The notes under the pieces were generated by a model. That model was not told the DNA's origin. It ran no database searches and saw only the letters and a list, made by a program, of their open reading frames with translations. A stretch of DNA of 14,931 nt from Pseudomonadota bacterium (GTDB taxonomy: Bacteria > Pseudomonadota > Alphaproteobacteria > Acetobacterales > Acetobacteraceae), in contig JAJZVS010000039.1 of the NCBI GenBank assembly GCA_021845555.1, positions 1-14,931 of the forward strand, in the 5' to 3' direction. Made by a program: the position numbers and the translations under genes. Of the stretch, positions 1-8,929 are shown piece after piece (positions within the stretch are counted from its first letter, which is position 1; the number at the start of each line of letters is the position of its first letter).

Positions 1-2658
<2,658 letters not shown>

Positions 2659-2676
2659 GCGGATCTCGTCTCATCC

Positions 2677-2691
2677 GGCGGCCGGGCCGCC
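2677..2691 (-). promoter_or_regulatory. Small GC hairpin in the gyrA leader
   Basis: A perfect 6-bp inverted repeat (GGCGGC / GCCGCC, loop of three) ends 18 nt before the gyrA GTG codon. If transcribed it would put a stable stem next to the ribosome docking region of a message with a weak Shine-Dalgarno. A regulatory role is inference; such stems also arise by chance in GC-rich DNA. Confidence 0.25.
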
Positions 2692-2733
2692 TGATCTGGG
2701 GGGCGCGCCGGGCCGGCGCGGGCTTCTCCCCGA

Positions 2734-2762
2734 TCTATAGCCGATCCGGTGCGGCGCAGCGA
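2734..2762 (-). promoter_or_regulatory. Possible gyrA promoter
   Basis: On the minus strand TATAGA (2739-2734) is a good -10 element in an otherwise very GC-rich stretch. The hexamer 17 bp upstream, TCGCTG, is a poor -35 (two of six matches). The position, about 75 nt before the gyrA start, is reasonable. gyrA could instead be read through from the upstream CHRD gene on the same strand. Confidence 0.3.
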
Positions 2763-2790
2763 GGGGGCCCCGCCCGCCGGGCGCCCCGAT

Positions 2791-2818
2791 GCCTGGACAC
2801 CAGGCCGGGACACCAGGC
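2791..2818. repeat. Hairpin with 11-bp direct repeat after the CHRD gene
   Basis: GCCTGG (2791-2796) pairs with CCAGGC (2800-2805) across a 3-nt loop. The string ggacaccaggc occurs twice with a 13-bp period (2795-2805 and 2808-2818). It lies about 30 nt beyond the CHRD stop codon, where a transcription terminator would be expected, but no T-tract follows on that strand. It may be a weak or Rho-assisted terminator, or simply a local duplication. Confidence 0.4.
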
Positions 2819-2833
2819 GGGCGGGTCGGAAGA

Positions 2834-3301
2834 TCAGCCCTTCGGCGGCACGATCTGGCCGCGGATCTCACCGGCCGGGTGCTTCTTGGTGTGCACGTTG
2901 ATGTAGAGATCGTCGGCCATCATCAGCTTGACCTGCGCCGCGGTGAGCTTGGCCGAGCCCTTGATCGGCGACATCACCGGATGGCCCTTCTTGGTGAGCC
3001 AGATATCCACCCCGCCGTTCTTCCCGGCCGCGCCGGTGTGGATATGCGCCATCGTCACCGGGCTCGACATGGCGGCGTACGTCACGTCCCAGGTGAGCAT
3101 GTCGTTGGCCGGGTTGAAGGTCAGGTGGGCGTTGCCGTGGCCGGCGGTCTTCACCGGCGGGACCTGCTGCGCGCCGGACAGCGGCACGCTGAACGACATC
3201 GCGGCGGCCTGGGCGGCCTGCGGCGCGCCGGCCACCAGGGCCAGGATGCCGGCGGCGGCGGTGGAGGTGATGATCGTGCGGCGGGACAGACGTGACAGCA
3301 T
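2834..3301 (-). CDS. Tat-exported CHRD-domain protein
   Basis: A 155-aa exported protein consisting of essentially one CHRD domain (the fold named after chordin; in bacteria usually a small secreted beta-sandwich of unknown biochemical role). The N-terminus MLSRLSRRTIITS has a twin-arginine motif (R7, R8), then a hydrophobic stretch and an Ala-rich cleavage region near residue 34, so export folded through Tat is likely. CHRD hallmarks are LSGAQQVPPV (41-50), AHIHTGAAGKNGGV (85-98) and LYINVHTKKHPAGEIRGQI (132-150). The ATG at 3301 was chosen because AGAGGAA lies 6-8 nt before it and the signal peptide starts there; an in-frame start 21 codons upstream would put charged and polar residues before the signal. 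It is upstream of gyrA on the same strand with 175 nt between. Domain assignment is confident; function is unknown. Confidence 0.88.
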   Translation of the reverse strand: MLSRLSRRTIITSTAAAGILALVAGAPQAAQAAAMSFSVPLSGAQQVPPVKTAGHGNAHLTFNPANDMLTWDVTYAAMSSPVTMAHIHTGAAGKNGGVDIWLTKKGHPVMSPIKGSAKLTAAQVKLMMADDLYINVHTKKHPAGEIRGQIVPPKG

Positions 3302-3335
3302 GGGGAGTTCCTCTCCGGGATGGTGAAGCCGTGCG

Positions 3336-3364
3336 ATGAATTGGGGCGGCAGGGAACAAGTCAA
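3336..3364 (-). promoter_or_regulatory. Likely promoter of the CHRD gene
   Basis: On the minus strand TTGACT (3364-3359) is a five-of-six match to the sigma70 -35 box. With a 17-bp spacer it is followed by ATTCAT (3341-3336), a weak -10 (three of six). Transcription would start near 3328, leaving a leader of about 27 nt that contains the Shine-Dalgarno. Confidence 0.45.
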
Positions 3365-3444
3365 GAGCTTGGCGCGCGCCGCGGAGCCGATTGTTGCCCA
3401 TGTCGGGGACCGAATGAGGCGGTTCGTCTCCGCCCGCTCCCCCG

Positions 3445-3516
3445 CTTTCCCTGGACACCGATCTTTCCCTGCCCGCTCATCTTTCCCTGGCCGCCCATCT
3501 TTCCCTGCCCGCCCGT
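3445..3516. repeat. Four tandem 18-bp repeats just upstream of aat
   Basis: Four adjacent 18-bp units (3445-3462, 3463-3480, 3481-3498, 3499-3516) all begin ctttccctg and then vary in the last nine bases. Units 1 and 3 have ctgg and units 2 and 4 have ctgc, an alternating pattern that suggests duplication of a 36-bp pair. The array ends 18 nt before the aat ATG. The plus strand is pyrimidine-rich, so the region offers no Shine-Dalgarno. The unit is six codons long, and the array is open in the aat frame but has no ATG, GTG or TTG between the upstream TGA (3415-3417) and the aat start. Confidence 0.9.
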
Positions 3517-3534
3517 CCGCCGCACACTGGTGCC

Positions 3535-4257
3535 ATGTCGCGGCGAAGCCTGGAGATCACCCCCGAGCTCATGCTGCGTGCCTATCGCCACGGCCTGTTC
3601 CCGATGGCCGAGACGCGGCGCGGCAGCCGGCTCTATTGGCTGGACCCCGAGCGGCGGGGCGTGCTGCCGCTCGACCGCTTCCACCTGCCGCGGCGGCTGG
3701 CCCGCACCGTGGCGAGCGATGTCTTCCAGGTGACCGCCGACACCGACTTCCCCGCCACCATCGCCGGCTGTGCCTCGGCCGCGCCGGGGCGGGAGGACAC
3801 CTGGATCAACCCGCAGATCGAAACCCTGTTCTGCCAGCTGCACCGCATGGGCGTCGCGCATTCGGTGGAAAGCCGGCGCGACGGGCAGCTGGTGGGCGGG
3901 CTCTACGGCGTGGCGATCGGCGCGGTGTTCTTCGGGGAGAGCATGTTCAGCCGCGCCACCGATGCCTCCAAGGTCGCGCTGGTGCATCTGGTGGCGCGGT
4001 TGCGCCTGGGCGGGTTCCGGCTGTTGGATACGCAGTTCGTCACCGCCCACCTGGCCCAGTTCGGCGCCGTCGAACTGCCGCGGGAGGAATACAAGGCCCG
4101 CCTCGCCGCGGCGGTGGAGGCACCCGCGCGCTGGATCGCCAGCCCCGAACCGGAGGTGTTGGGGCAGGAGCTCGGTGGTCTGGCCGACGCCGCCGGGCAC
4201 GAAGGCGTGAGCCGGCTTGCGCGCGGCGCGGTTTTCCGGGCTGATCCGCCCCCCTGA
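3535..4257 (+). CDS. aat: Leucyl/phenylalanyl-tRNA-protein transferase
   Basis: Aat is a cytosolic enzyme that transfers Leu or Phe from aminoacyl-tRNA to proteins with N-terminal Arg or Lys. The added residue is a primary N-degron read by ClpS for ClpAP. At 240 aa it matches the family (E. coli 234). Family blocks in order are AYRHGLFPMAE (16-26), YWLDPERRGVLPLDRFHLPRRL (34-55), DTWI (88-91), AHSVE (108-112), LVGGLYGVAIG (119-129), FFGESMFS (132-139), DASK (143-146), LLDTQFVTAHL (163-173) and FGAVELPREEY (176-186). The normally conserved Trp after SVEx is Arg114 here (SVESRRDG). No Shine-Dalgarno precedes the ATG; the four 18-bp repeats occupy that region. A DUF4412-like gene follows after 63 nt. 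Identity is certain; whether activity is altered by the Trp loss is unknown. Confidence 0.96.
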   Translation: MSRRSLEITPELMLRAYRHGLFPMAETRRGSRLYWLDPERRGVLPLDRFHLPRRLARTVASDVFQVTADTDFPATIAGCASAAPGREDTWINPQIETLFCQLHRMGVAHSVESRRDGQLVGGLYGVAIGAVFFGESMFSRATDASKVALVHLVARLRLGGFRLLDTQFVTAHLAQFGAVELPREEYKARLAAAVEAPARWIASPEPEVLGQELGGLADAAGHEGVSRLARGAVFRADPPP

Positions 4258-4320
4258 CCGCCCCGGCCGGGCCGTTCGCGCGTTCTGCCCCCGCGCAGGC
4301 CCCCCAGAAGGAGACCAGCC

Positions 4321-4962
4321 ATGATCCGCACCGCCCTGGCCGCCGCCTTGCTGTCTGCCGCGGCGATCGGGCCGGCGGCCGCGCAGGCGGGACCGCGGAT
4401 CCATCCCCTGCGCGATGTCGCGGTGGCCTATCGCGTCCATGGCACGGTGGGACCGGGGAAGCAGCCGGAAGCGGCCATCGTGCGCATGTTCTGGACCGAT
4501 CGCGGCACGCTGTTGCGGGTCGAGGTGCAAGGCCAGCCCGGCTGGGGCATCCTCAACTTCGCCGCCAAGCAGATGATCATGGTGATCGCGCCAGCGCACC
4601 GCTACCTGGAGATGCCGCTCGACCCGGCCCGCACGCCGGGACTGAACATTCCCCCCGGCACCGCCATGACCCGGGTCGGCCAGGATAAGGTGGCCGGCAC
4701 GCCCTGCACGGTCTGGGTCCTGCACGGACGGGACGGCAGCGGCACCGCCTGCGTCACCCCGGGCGGCCTTGTGTTGCGCGCGCGCGGCCAGGGGACGGCG
4801 CCGCCCGGGACGCCGGGGGCGGGGCAGCCGGGCAGCGGCTCCCTGCGGGCGATCTCGGTCGCCTATGGCCCGCAGCCGGCGGCGCTGTTCGTGCCGCCGG
4901 CGGGTTTTCAGCGGCTGGATCTCGCCCATATCCCCGGTCTGTCCGGCGGGCAGCGCCGCTGA
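4321..4962 (+). CDS. Exported DUF4412-like protein
   Basis: This 213-aa protein starts with a Sec-type signal peptide (MIRTALAAALL, Ala-rich, cleavage near AAAQA at 19-23). The mature part has the alternating pattern of a beta-sheet lipid-binding or LolA-like fold: a segment on residues going from VAYRVHG to MFWTDRGTLLRVEV, then NFAAKQMIMVIAPAHRYLEMPL (79-100). This resembles small periplasmic DUF4412-type proteins, but the assignment is from memory of the pattern and is tentative. Two cysteines, C129 and C144, could form a disulfide in the periplasm. A Pro/Gly-rich loop lies at about 158-172. AAGGAG sits 8-9 nt before the ATG, a strong ribosome site. It lies between aat and an msrQ-like gene on the same strand with short gaps, so the three may be co-transcribed. 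Function unknown. Confidence 0.85.
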   Translation: MIRTALAAALLSAAAIGPAAAQAGPRIHPLRDVAVAYRVHGTVGPGKQPEAAIVRMFWTDRGTLLRVEVQGQPGWGILNFAAKQMIMVIAPAHRYLEMPLDPARTPGLNIPPGTAMTRVGQDKVAGTPCTVWVLHGRDGSGTACVTPGGLVLRARGQGTAPPGTPGAGQPGSGSLRAISVAYGPQPAALFVPPAGFQRLDLAHIPGLSGGQRR

Positions 4963-5037
4963 CCCGGCGCGCATCCCGCCGGCCGGACGCCACGCACCGC
5001 CTGACCCACGCCGGCCCGCAGCACGGAGACCGCACCG

Positions 5038-5943
5038 ATGCCGACCCCGAACGGGGCCACCGCTGCCCGCAAGCGACGGCGCAAGGCGCCTTGGCGCGAC
5101 CGGCAGGGCCGGTTCTCGGCGCTGAAGGCGGCGGCGCTGGCGCTTTGCCTCGCCCCCGGTGCGACAGTGGCCTTCTGGTTGGTGACGGGCGACCTCGGCG
5201 GGCGGCCGATCAAGGCGGCGCTGCTGTGGATCGGGCTGTGGACCGTGCGGTTCATCATGATCGCGCTGGCGGTGACGCCGCTCGCGACGGTGCTGAACTG
5301 GCCCAGGCTGCTGTTGCTGCGGCGGATGGCGGGGGTGACCGCCGGGGCTTACGCGCTGGCCCACCTGACGCTGTACACGGTCGATCAGAACCTGCGCCTC
5401 GGCCTGGTCGCCGCCGAGATCCTGCACCGATTCTACCTGACGATCGGCTTCGTCGCGCTGCTGGGTCTCGCGGCGCTGACCGTGACCTCCACCGACGCGG
5501 CGGTGCGGCGCATGGGCAAGGGCTGGGGTCGGCTGCACCTTCTGGCCTACCCGATCGGGGCGCTGGCGCTGCTGCACTACTTCATCCAAAGCAAGGCGAA
5601 TGTCAGCGAGCCGGTGTTCCTGGCCGGGCTTTATGCCTGGCTGATGCTGTGGCGGCTGACGCCGAAGGCCTGGCGGGGGTCGTGGGCGCTGTATCCGGCG
5701 CTGGCGCTGGCGACGGCGGGAGCGGCGGCGGGGATCGAGTTCGCCTGGTACGCGCTCGCCACCGGGATCGATCCCTGGCGGGTGCTGGCGGCGGACGAAA
5801 CGCTGCGCTTCGGCCTGCGCCCGGCGCACTGGGCCGGGCTGGCGGCGCTGGCGCTGCTGTTGCCGGCGCTGGCCCGGCGCCCCCGGCGGCGGCGCGAGCC
5901 GGGCGGGTTCGCCCGCGGCCTGACGCCGGCGGAAGGGGAATGA
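5038..5943 (+). CDS. msrQ: MsrQ-like heme-binding membrane subunit (ferric reductase-like)
   Basis: MsrQ passes electrons from the quinone pool to the periplasmic molybdenum enzyme MsrP, which repairs oxidised methionine. This 301-aa protein has a basic N-terminal tail, then about six hydrophobic segments typical of the ferric-reductase-like transmembrane domain. Family blocks are LAVTPLATVLNWPRLLLLRRMAG (77-99), AYALAHLTLY (104-113), LTVTSTDAAVRRMGKGWGRLHLLAYP (147-172) and LLHYFIQSKA (178-187). Candidate heme ligands are H109, H167 and H180; the last two are 13 residues apart, as in E. coli MsrQ (H151, H164). GGAGA lies 8 nt before the ATG. The C-terminus is longer than E. coli MsrQ and ends in an Arg-rich cytoplasmic tail. 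No msrP gene is present in the window, and the gene upstream is the DUF4412-like protein. It could be a related heme protein with another partner. Confidence 0.85.
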   Translation: MPTPNGATAARKRRRKAPWRDRQGRFSALKAAALALCLAPGATVAFWLVTGDLGGRPIKAALLWIGLWTVRFIMIALAVTPLATVLNWPRLLLLRRMAGVTAGAYALAHLTLYTVDQNLRLGLVAAEILHRFYLTIGFVALLGLAALTVTSTDAAVRRMGKGWGRLHLLAYPIGALALLHYFIQSKANVSEPVFLAGLYAWLMLWRLTPKAWRGSWALYPALALATAGAAAGIEFAWYALATGIDPWRVLAADETLRFGLRPAHWAGLAALALLLPALARRPRRRREPGGFARGLTPAEGE

Positions 5944-5988
5944 GCGGCCCAAGGGGAATGCGCTGCGGGGCGCGGCGAAGGGCCGGGA

Positions 5989-6063
5989 TGGTGCCGGGTG
6001 AGGGACTTGAACCCCCGACCTTCGGTTTACAAAACCGCTGCACTACCGCTGTGCTAACCCGGC
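5989..6063 (-). tRNA. tRNA-Thr (anticodon UGU)
   Basis: The minus strand folds into a complete cloverleaf. The acceptor GCCGGGT pairs with ACCCGGC, the D stem is GCAC/GTGC, and the anticodon arm GCGGT-TTTGTAA-ACCGA carries anticodon TGT (6031-6029). The T arm is GGGGG-TTCAAGT-CCCTC, the discriminator base is A and the 3' CCA is encoded. The first anticodon-stem pair is a G-A mismatch, which I recall in related alphaproteobacterial tRNA-Thr(UGU). It reads ACA and, with wobble, other ACN codons. It lies between msrQ and the protease gene on the opposite strand. Confidence 0.97.
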
Positions 6064-6082
6064 CGGCCCGGAGACCGGCGGT

Positions 6083-6110
6083 ATTAGCCGCATCGCCGCG
6101 CAGTTGGCAA
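6083..6110 (-). promoter_or_regulatory. Possible promoter of tRNA-Thr
   Basis: On the minus strand TTGCCA (6110-6105) is a four-of-six -35 box and GCTAAT (6088-6083) a four-of-six -10 box, with a 16-bp spacer. The distance to the mature 5' end at 6063 leaves a leader of roughly 12-15 nt for RNase P removal. The rest of the 6064-6345 interval shows no gene. Confidence 0.4.
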
Positions 6111-6345
6111 AGCCGTTGTGGCCGGGGCTTATGCGCCGCGCCGGAAAGCAGAGGGACGGGGCCGCGGGCACTCCGCCGTCTGGCCCCCATGACAGGGCGG
6201 CGGGCGCATGACAAAAGCCTCATCCACATGGCTCCGGTTTAACCGCTCTGCCTCGGGAACATTTAGCCGGCGGGCGGCATGTGACGGGGCAGGCGGCGGC
6301 AGTCCGGCCCCCGCGACGGAATCCAGGTTCAGAAGGAGATTTTCG

Positions 6346-7878
6346 ATGATGCAGCGGATGGACTCCTCGCGCCGGCGCTGGCGCCCGGCGGCACTGGCGG
6401 CGGTGTTGCTCGCCGGCACCACGCTCGGCGGGTTCGCCGGGCTGGCGCTGGCCGAAACCGGTCCCACCCCGGCCACGACCGCGGCGTCCGGCGCCGCGCC
6501 GATCAACACCGCGAAGCAGGCGGCGATGCCCGAGCGGCTGCCGAGCTTCACCCACTTGGTCGCCCAGGTGAAGCCGGCGGTGGTTTCGGTCACCAACTAC
6601 CTGAAGCAGCAGCCGGCGGCCCAGCCGCAGATGCCCGGCGGCCCGCAATTGCCGTTCCCGTTCAACCAGTTCCCGTTCAACCAGATGGTGCCGCATCCGC
6701 AGGCGGTGGAGGCGCGCGGGTCGGGCTTCATCATCAACCCGGACGGGCTGATCGTCACCAACAACCATGTGGTGAAGAACGCGAGCCGCATCACCGTCAC
6801 GCTGGACGACGGCACCACGGTGCCGGCCAAGGTGGTGGGCGCCGATCCGCGCACCGACATCGCGCTGCTGAAGATCTCGGTCGATCACAAGCTGCCGTTC
6901 CTCCAGCTCGGCGATTCGGCGAAGGCGGAGCCGGGCGAATGGGTGATCGCGATCGGCAATCCGTTCGGCCTGTCGGAAACCGTGACCGCCGGGATCGTCT
7001 CCGCGCTCGGGCGCAACATCGGCGACGGCCCCTACGACCAGTTCCTGCAGATCGACGCACCGATCAACGAGGGCAATTCCGGCGGCCCGCTGCTGACGCA
7101 GGACGGCAAGGTGATCGGCATGAACACCGCCATCCTCTCGCCCTCGGGCGGGTCGATCGGCATCGGCTTCGCCATCCCGTCCGACATGATCCGCAAGATC
7201 ACCAGCGATCTGCAGAAATACGGCCATGTGACCCGCGGCTATATCGGCGTGGAGGCGCAGGCGGTGTCGGACGCGATGTCCAAGGCGCTCGGCCTGCCGC
7301 ACAAGGGCGGCGCGTTGATCGCGGCGGTGGAGCCGAACACGCCGGCCGCGCAGGCCGGGCTCAAGCCGGGCGATGTCATCACGACGGTGAACGGCGCGCC
7401 GATCAAGGATCCGCGGGACCTCGCGCTGCACATCGCCGGCATCAAGCCGGGGACCGACGCCAAGCTGTCGATCATCCGCGACGGTAAGCCCACCGTCATC
7501 GAGGCCAAGGTGGCGGAGATGCCGAGCCAGCAGAAGCTGGCCAGCGTCATGGGCGCCGATCACCGGCCGGAGCGGCTGGGCCTCGCGCTCGGCGCGCTGT
7601 CGCCGGGGATGGTCAGCCAGCTCAATCTTCCGGAAGGCACCGACGGCGCGCTGGTGACCGGCGTGCAGCCGGGCTCGCCGGCGCAGGAGGCCGGCATCTC
7701 GGCCGGGGACGTGATCGTGGGCGTGGGTTCCGCGCCGGTGCACAACCCGGTGGAGGCAGCACGAGCGATCGAGGCAGCGCTGCACAAGCCGGGCCAGGCG
7801 ATCGCGCTGCGCATCTTCCACGACGGCCAGCCGGCCTTCGTGGCGTTGAAGCTCGGGGCCAAGCCCGGCAACGGCTGA
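6346..7878 (+). CDS. degP: Periplasmic DegP/HtrA-family serine protease
   Basis: An envelope quality-control protease and chaperone of the Do/HtrA family, 510 aa. A signal peptide (residues 1-36, ending LALA) directs it to the periplasm. The trypsin-like domain has the triad H141 (TNNHVV), D171 (RTDIAL) and S245 (GNSGGPL). Two PDZ domains follow: PDZ1 near 275-385 (GYIGVEAQ, AAQAGLKPGDVI) and PDZ2 near 405-505 (PAQEAGISAGDVI). Before the triad is a Gln/Pro/Phe-rich loop (88-118) with a duplicated FPFNQ, in the place of the regulatory LA loop of DegP. Start 6346 was chosen over the longer in-frame form because AAGGAG lies 7 nt before it and it begins the signal peptide; the ATG at 6349 is equally possible. 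A hairpin terminator follows. DegP, DegQ and MucD types cannot be separated from sequence alone. Confidence 0.95.
   Translation: MMQRMDSSRRRWRPAALAAVLLAGTTLGGFAGLALAETGPTPATTAASGAAPINTAKQAAMPERLPSFTHLVAQVKPAVVSVTNYLKQQPAAQPQMPGGPQLPFPFNQFPFNQMVPHPQAVEARGSGFIINPDGLIVTNNHVVKNASRITVTLDDGTTVPAKVVGADPRTDIALLKISVDHKLPFLQLGDSAKAEPGEWVIAIGNPFGLSETVTAGIVSALGRNIGDGPYDQFLQIDAPINEGNSGGPLLTQDGKVIGMNTAILSPSGGSIGIGFAIPSDMIRKITSDLQKYGHVTRGYIGVEAQAVSDAMSKALGLPHKGGALIAAVEPNTPAAQAGLKPGDVITTVNGAPIKDPRDLALHIAGIKPGTDAKLSIIRDGKPTVIEAKVAEMPSQQKLASVMGADHRPERLGLALGALSPGMVSQLNLPEGTDGALVTGVQPGSPAQEAGISAGDVIVGVGSAPVHNPVEAARAIEAALHKPGQAIALRIFHDGQPAFVALKLGAKPGNG
6655..6684 (+). repeat. Perfect 15-bp tandem duplication in the protease gene
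   Basis: ttcccgttcaaccag occurs twice without a gap (6655-6669, 6670-6684), encoding Phe-Pro-Phe-Asn-Gln twice. The copies are identical at every base, including third positions, so the duplication is probably recent or under homogenisation. It lies in the loop before the catalytic domain core and keeps frame. Confidence 0.92.
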
Positions 7879-7885
7879 GGTCGCC

Positions 7886-7916
7886 GCCGCCCCCTCCCGA
7901 CGCGGGAGGGGGCGGC
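7886..7916. terminator. Strong hairpin between convergent genes
   Basis: A perfect 13-bp inverted repeat (GCCGCCCCCTCCC / GGGAGGGGGCGGC) with a 5-nt loop fills most of the 44-bp gap between the convergent protease and SDR genes. The stem would form in RNA from either strand, so a shared bidirectional terminator is likely. Neither side has a T-tract, so it is not a textbook intrinsic terminator and may also act by protecting the 3' ends. Confidence 0.7.
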
Positions 7917-7922
7917 CGATGC

Positions 7923-8702
7923 TCAGACCGCCATGTAGCCGCCATCGACATTATAGCAGGCGCCGGTCACGAAGGAGGCGCGGTCGGAGCAGAGCCAGAC
8001 CACCATCTCGGCGATCTCCTCCGGCTCGCCCATCCGGTGGGTGGGCACCATCGCCATCAGCGCCTCGCCGCGCCGGGCCATCGCGTCCTCGGTCATTTTG
8101 GTGCGGATGTAGCCGGGGCAGACCGCGTTCACCCGGATGTTGTCGGGCGCGTATTCGATCGCCGCGGTCTTGGTGAGCCCGAGCACGCCGTGCTTGGCCG
8201 CGACATAGGCGGACGAGGTGGGCAGGCCGATCAGCCCGGCGATCGAGCCGGTGTTGACGATCGCACCGCCGCCATGCGCCTGCATGTGCAGCAGCTCGTA
8301 TTTCATGCAGAGCCAGACGCCTTTCAGGTTGACCCCGATCATCCGGTCGAACGCCGCTTCCGACCATTCGGCGGTCTTCTTGCCCGAGGCGTCCACCTGG
8401 TAGCCGGCGATACCGGCGTTGTTGAAGGCGCAGTCGAGCTTGCCGAACGCCTCCAGCGTGGCGCGCAGCATCGCCTGCACCGCGGCCGGATCGGTGACAT
8501 CGCCGCCGAGCGCGAGCGCCTGGTTGCCCCCCGGGCCGCCGATCGCGTTCACCATCGCCACCGTGTCCTGCGCCGAGTCGCGGTTGGCGTCGGCCACCGC
8601 GACCAGCGCGCCCTCACGCGCGAAGGCGAGCGCGGTGGCCCGGCCGATGCCGCCGCCGCCGCCGGTGATGAGCGCGGTTTTTCCTGTGAGCATGCCTGGC
8701 AT
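7923..8702 (-). CDS. SDR-family NAD(P)-dependent oxidoreductase
   Basis: A 259-aa classical short-chain dehydrogenase/reductase, the usual length for the family. The Rossmann nucleotide motif is TGGGGGIG (13-20), followed by Asp38 at the end of strand beta-2 (VAVADAN), which favours NAD(H) over NADP(H). NNAG is at 94-97 and Asn125 is the helix alpha-4 catalytic Asn. The catalytic Ser153, Tyr166 and Lys170 (YVAAK) are all present, and PG at 196-197 plus the C-terminal GACYNVDGGYMAV complete the fold. Activity is likely reversible alcohol-to-ketone oxidation; the substrate cannot be named. The start at 8702 has GGGAG about 7 nt upstream; the in-frame ATG at 8693 lacks a well-spaced ribosome site. 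It is divergent from the MFS gene with 227 bp between, and the longer upstream reading is only GC-rich noise. Confidence 0.93.
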   Translation of the reverse strand: MPGMLTGKTALITGGGGGIGRATALAFAREGALVAVADANRDSAQDTVAMVNAIGGPGGNQALALGGDVTDPAAVQAMLRATLEAFGKLDCAFNNAGIAGYQVDASGKKTAEWSEAAFDRMIGVNLKGVWLCMKYELLHMQAHGGGAIVNTGSIAGLIGLPTSSAYVAAKHGVLGLTKTAAIEYAPDNIRVNAVCPGYIRTKMTEDAMARRGEALMAMVPTHRMGEPEEIAEMVVWLCSDRASFVTGACYNVDGGYMAV

Positions 8703-8929
8703 GGGCGTTCTCCCGTGACGTTTGTCGCCATAGCATGCCCGATGTTGCGCCGGCTTCCTACCGGCGGTCGGCCCCGCCCGCCGGCGGCACGGCAGGGTCG
8801 CGTCCGGCCGGGGGCGTGTCCCGCTGGCGAAACGGGCTATAGCTGCGGCGGGAGGTCCCGGTCGGGGGGTGGCGGAAGCGTGTGGCTCCGCCGCATCGGC
8901 ACGGGGCGATAGGTAACACGCAGGCCTGC

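Noticed and set aside
3361..5952. 863-codon minus-strand open frame with Gly/Gln/Lys repeats at its end
   Set aside because: It lies opposite aat, the DUF4412-like gene and msrQ, all with good family matches and mostly with ribosome sites. The collagen-like repeats are just the 18-bp array read backwards.
5933..5960. aaggggaatg repeated at an 18-bp spacing across the msrQ stop codon
   Set aside because: Only ten bases and two copies; probably a chance or trivial local duplication.
6256..6260. GGAAC upstream of the protease, as in EcfG or sigma-E type -35 elements
   Set aside because: No matching -10 (CGTT or TCTGA-like) was found at 16-17 bp, so an envelope-stress promoter cannot be claimed.
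6220..7821. 533-codon minus-strand frame opposite the protease
   Set aside because: Arg/His-rich shadow of a gene with complete catalytic triad and PDZ domains.
8761..8784. CCGGCGG / CCGCCGG inverted repeat in the SDR-MFS divergent region
   Set aside because: A 7-bp GC-only stem with a 10-nt loop is common by chance at this base composition, so no operator is claimed.
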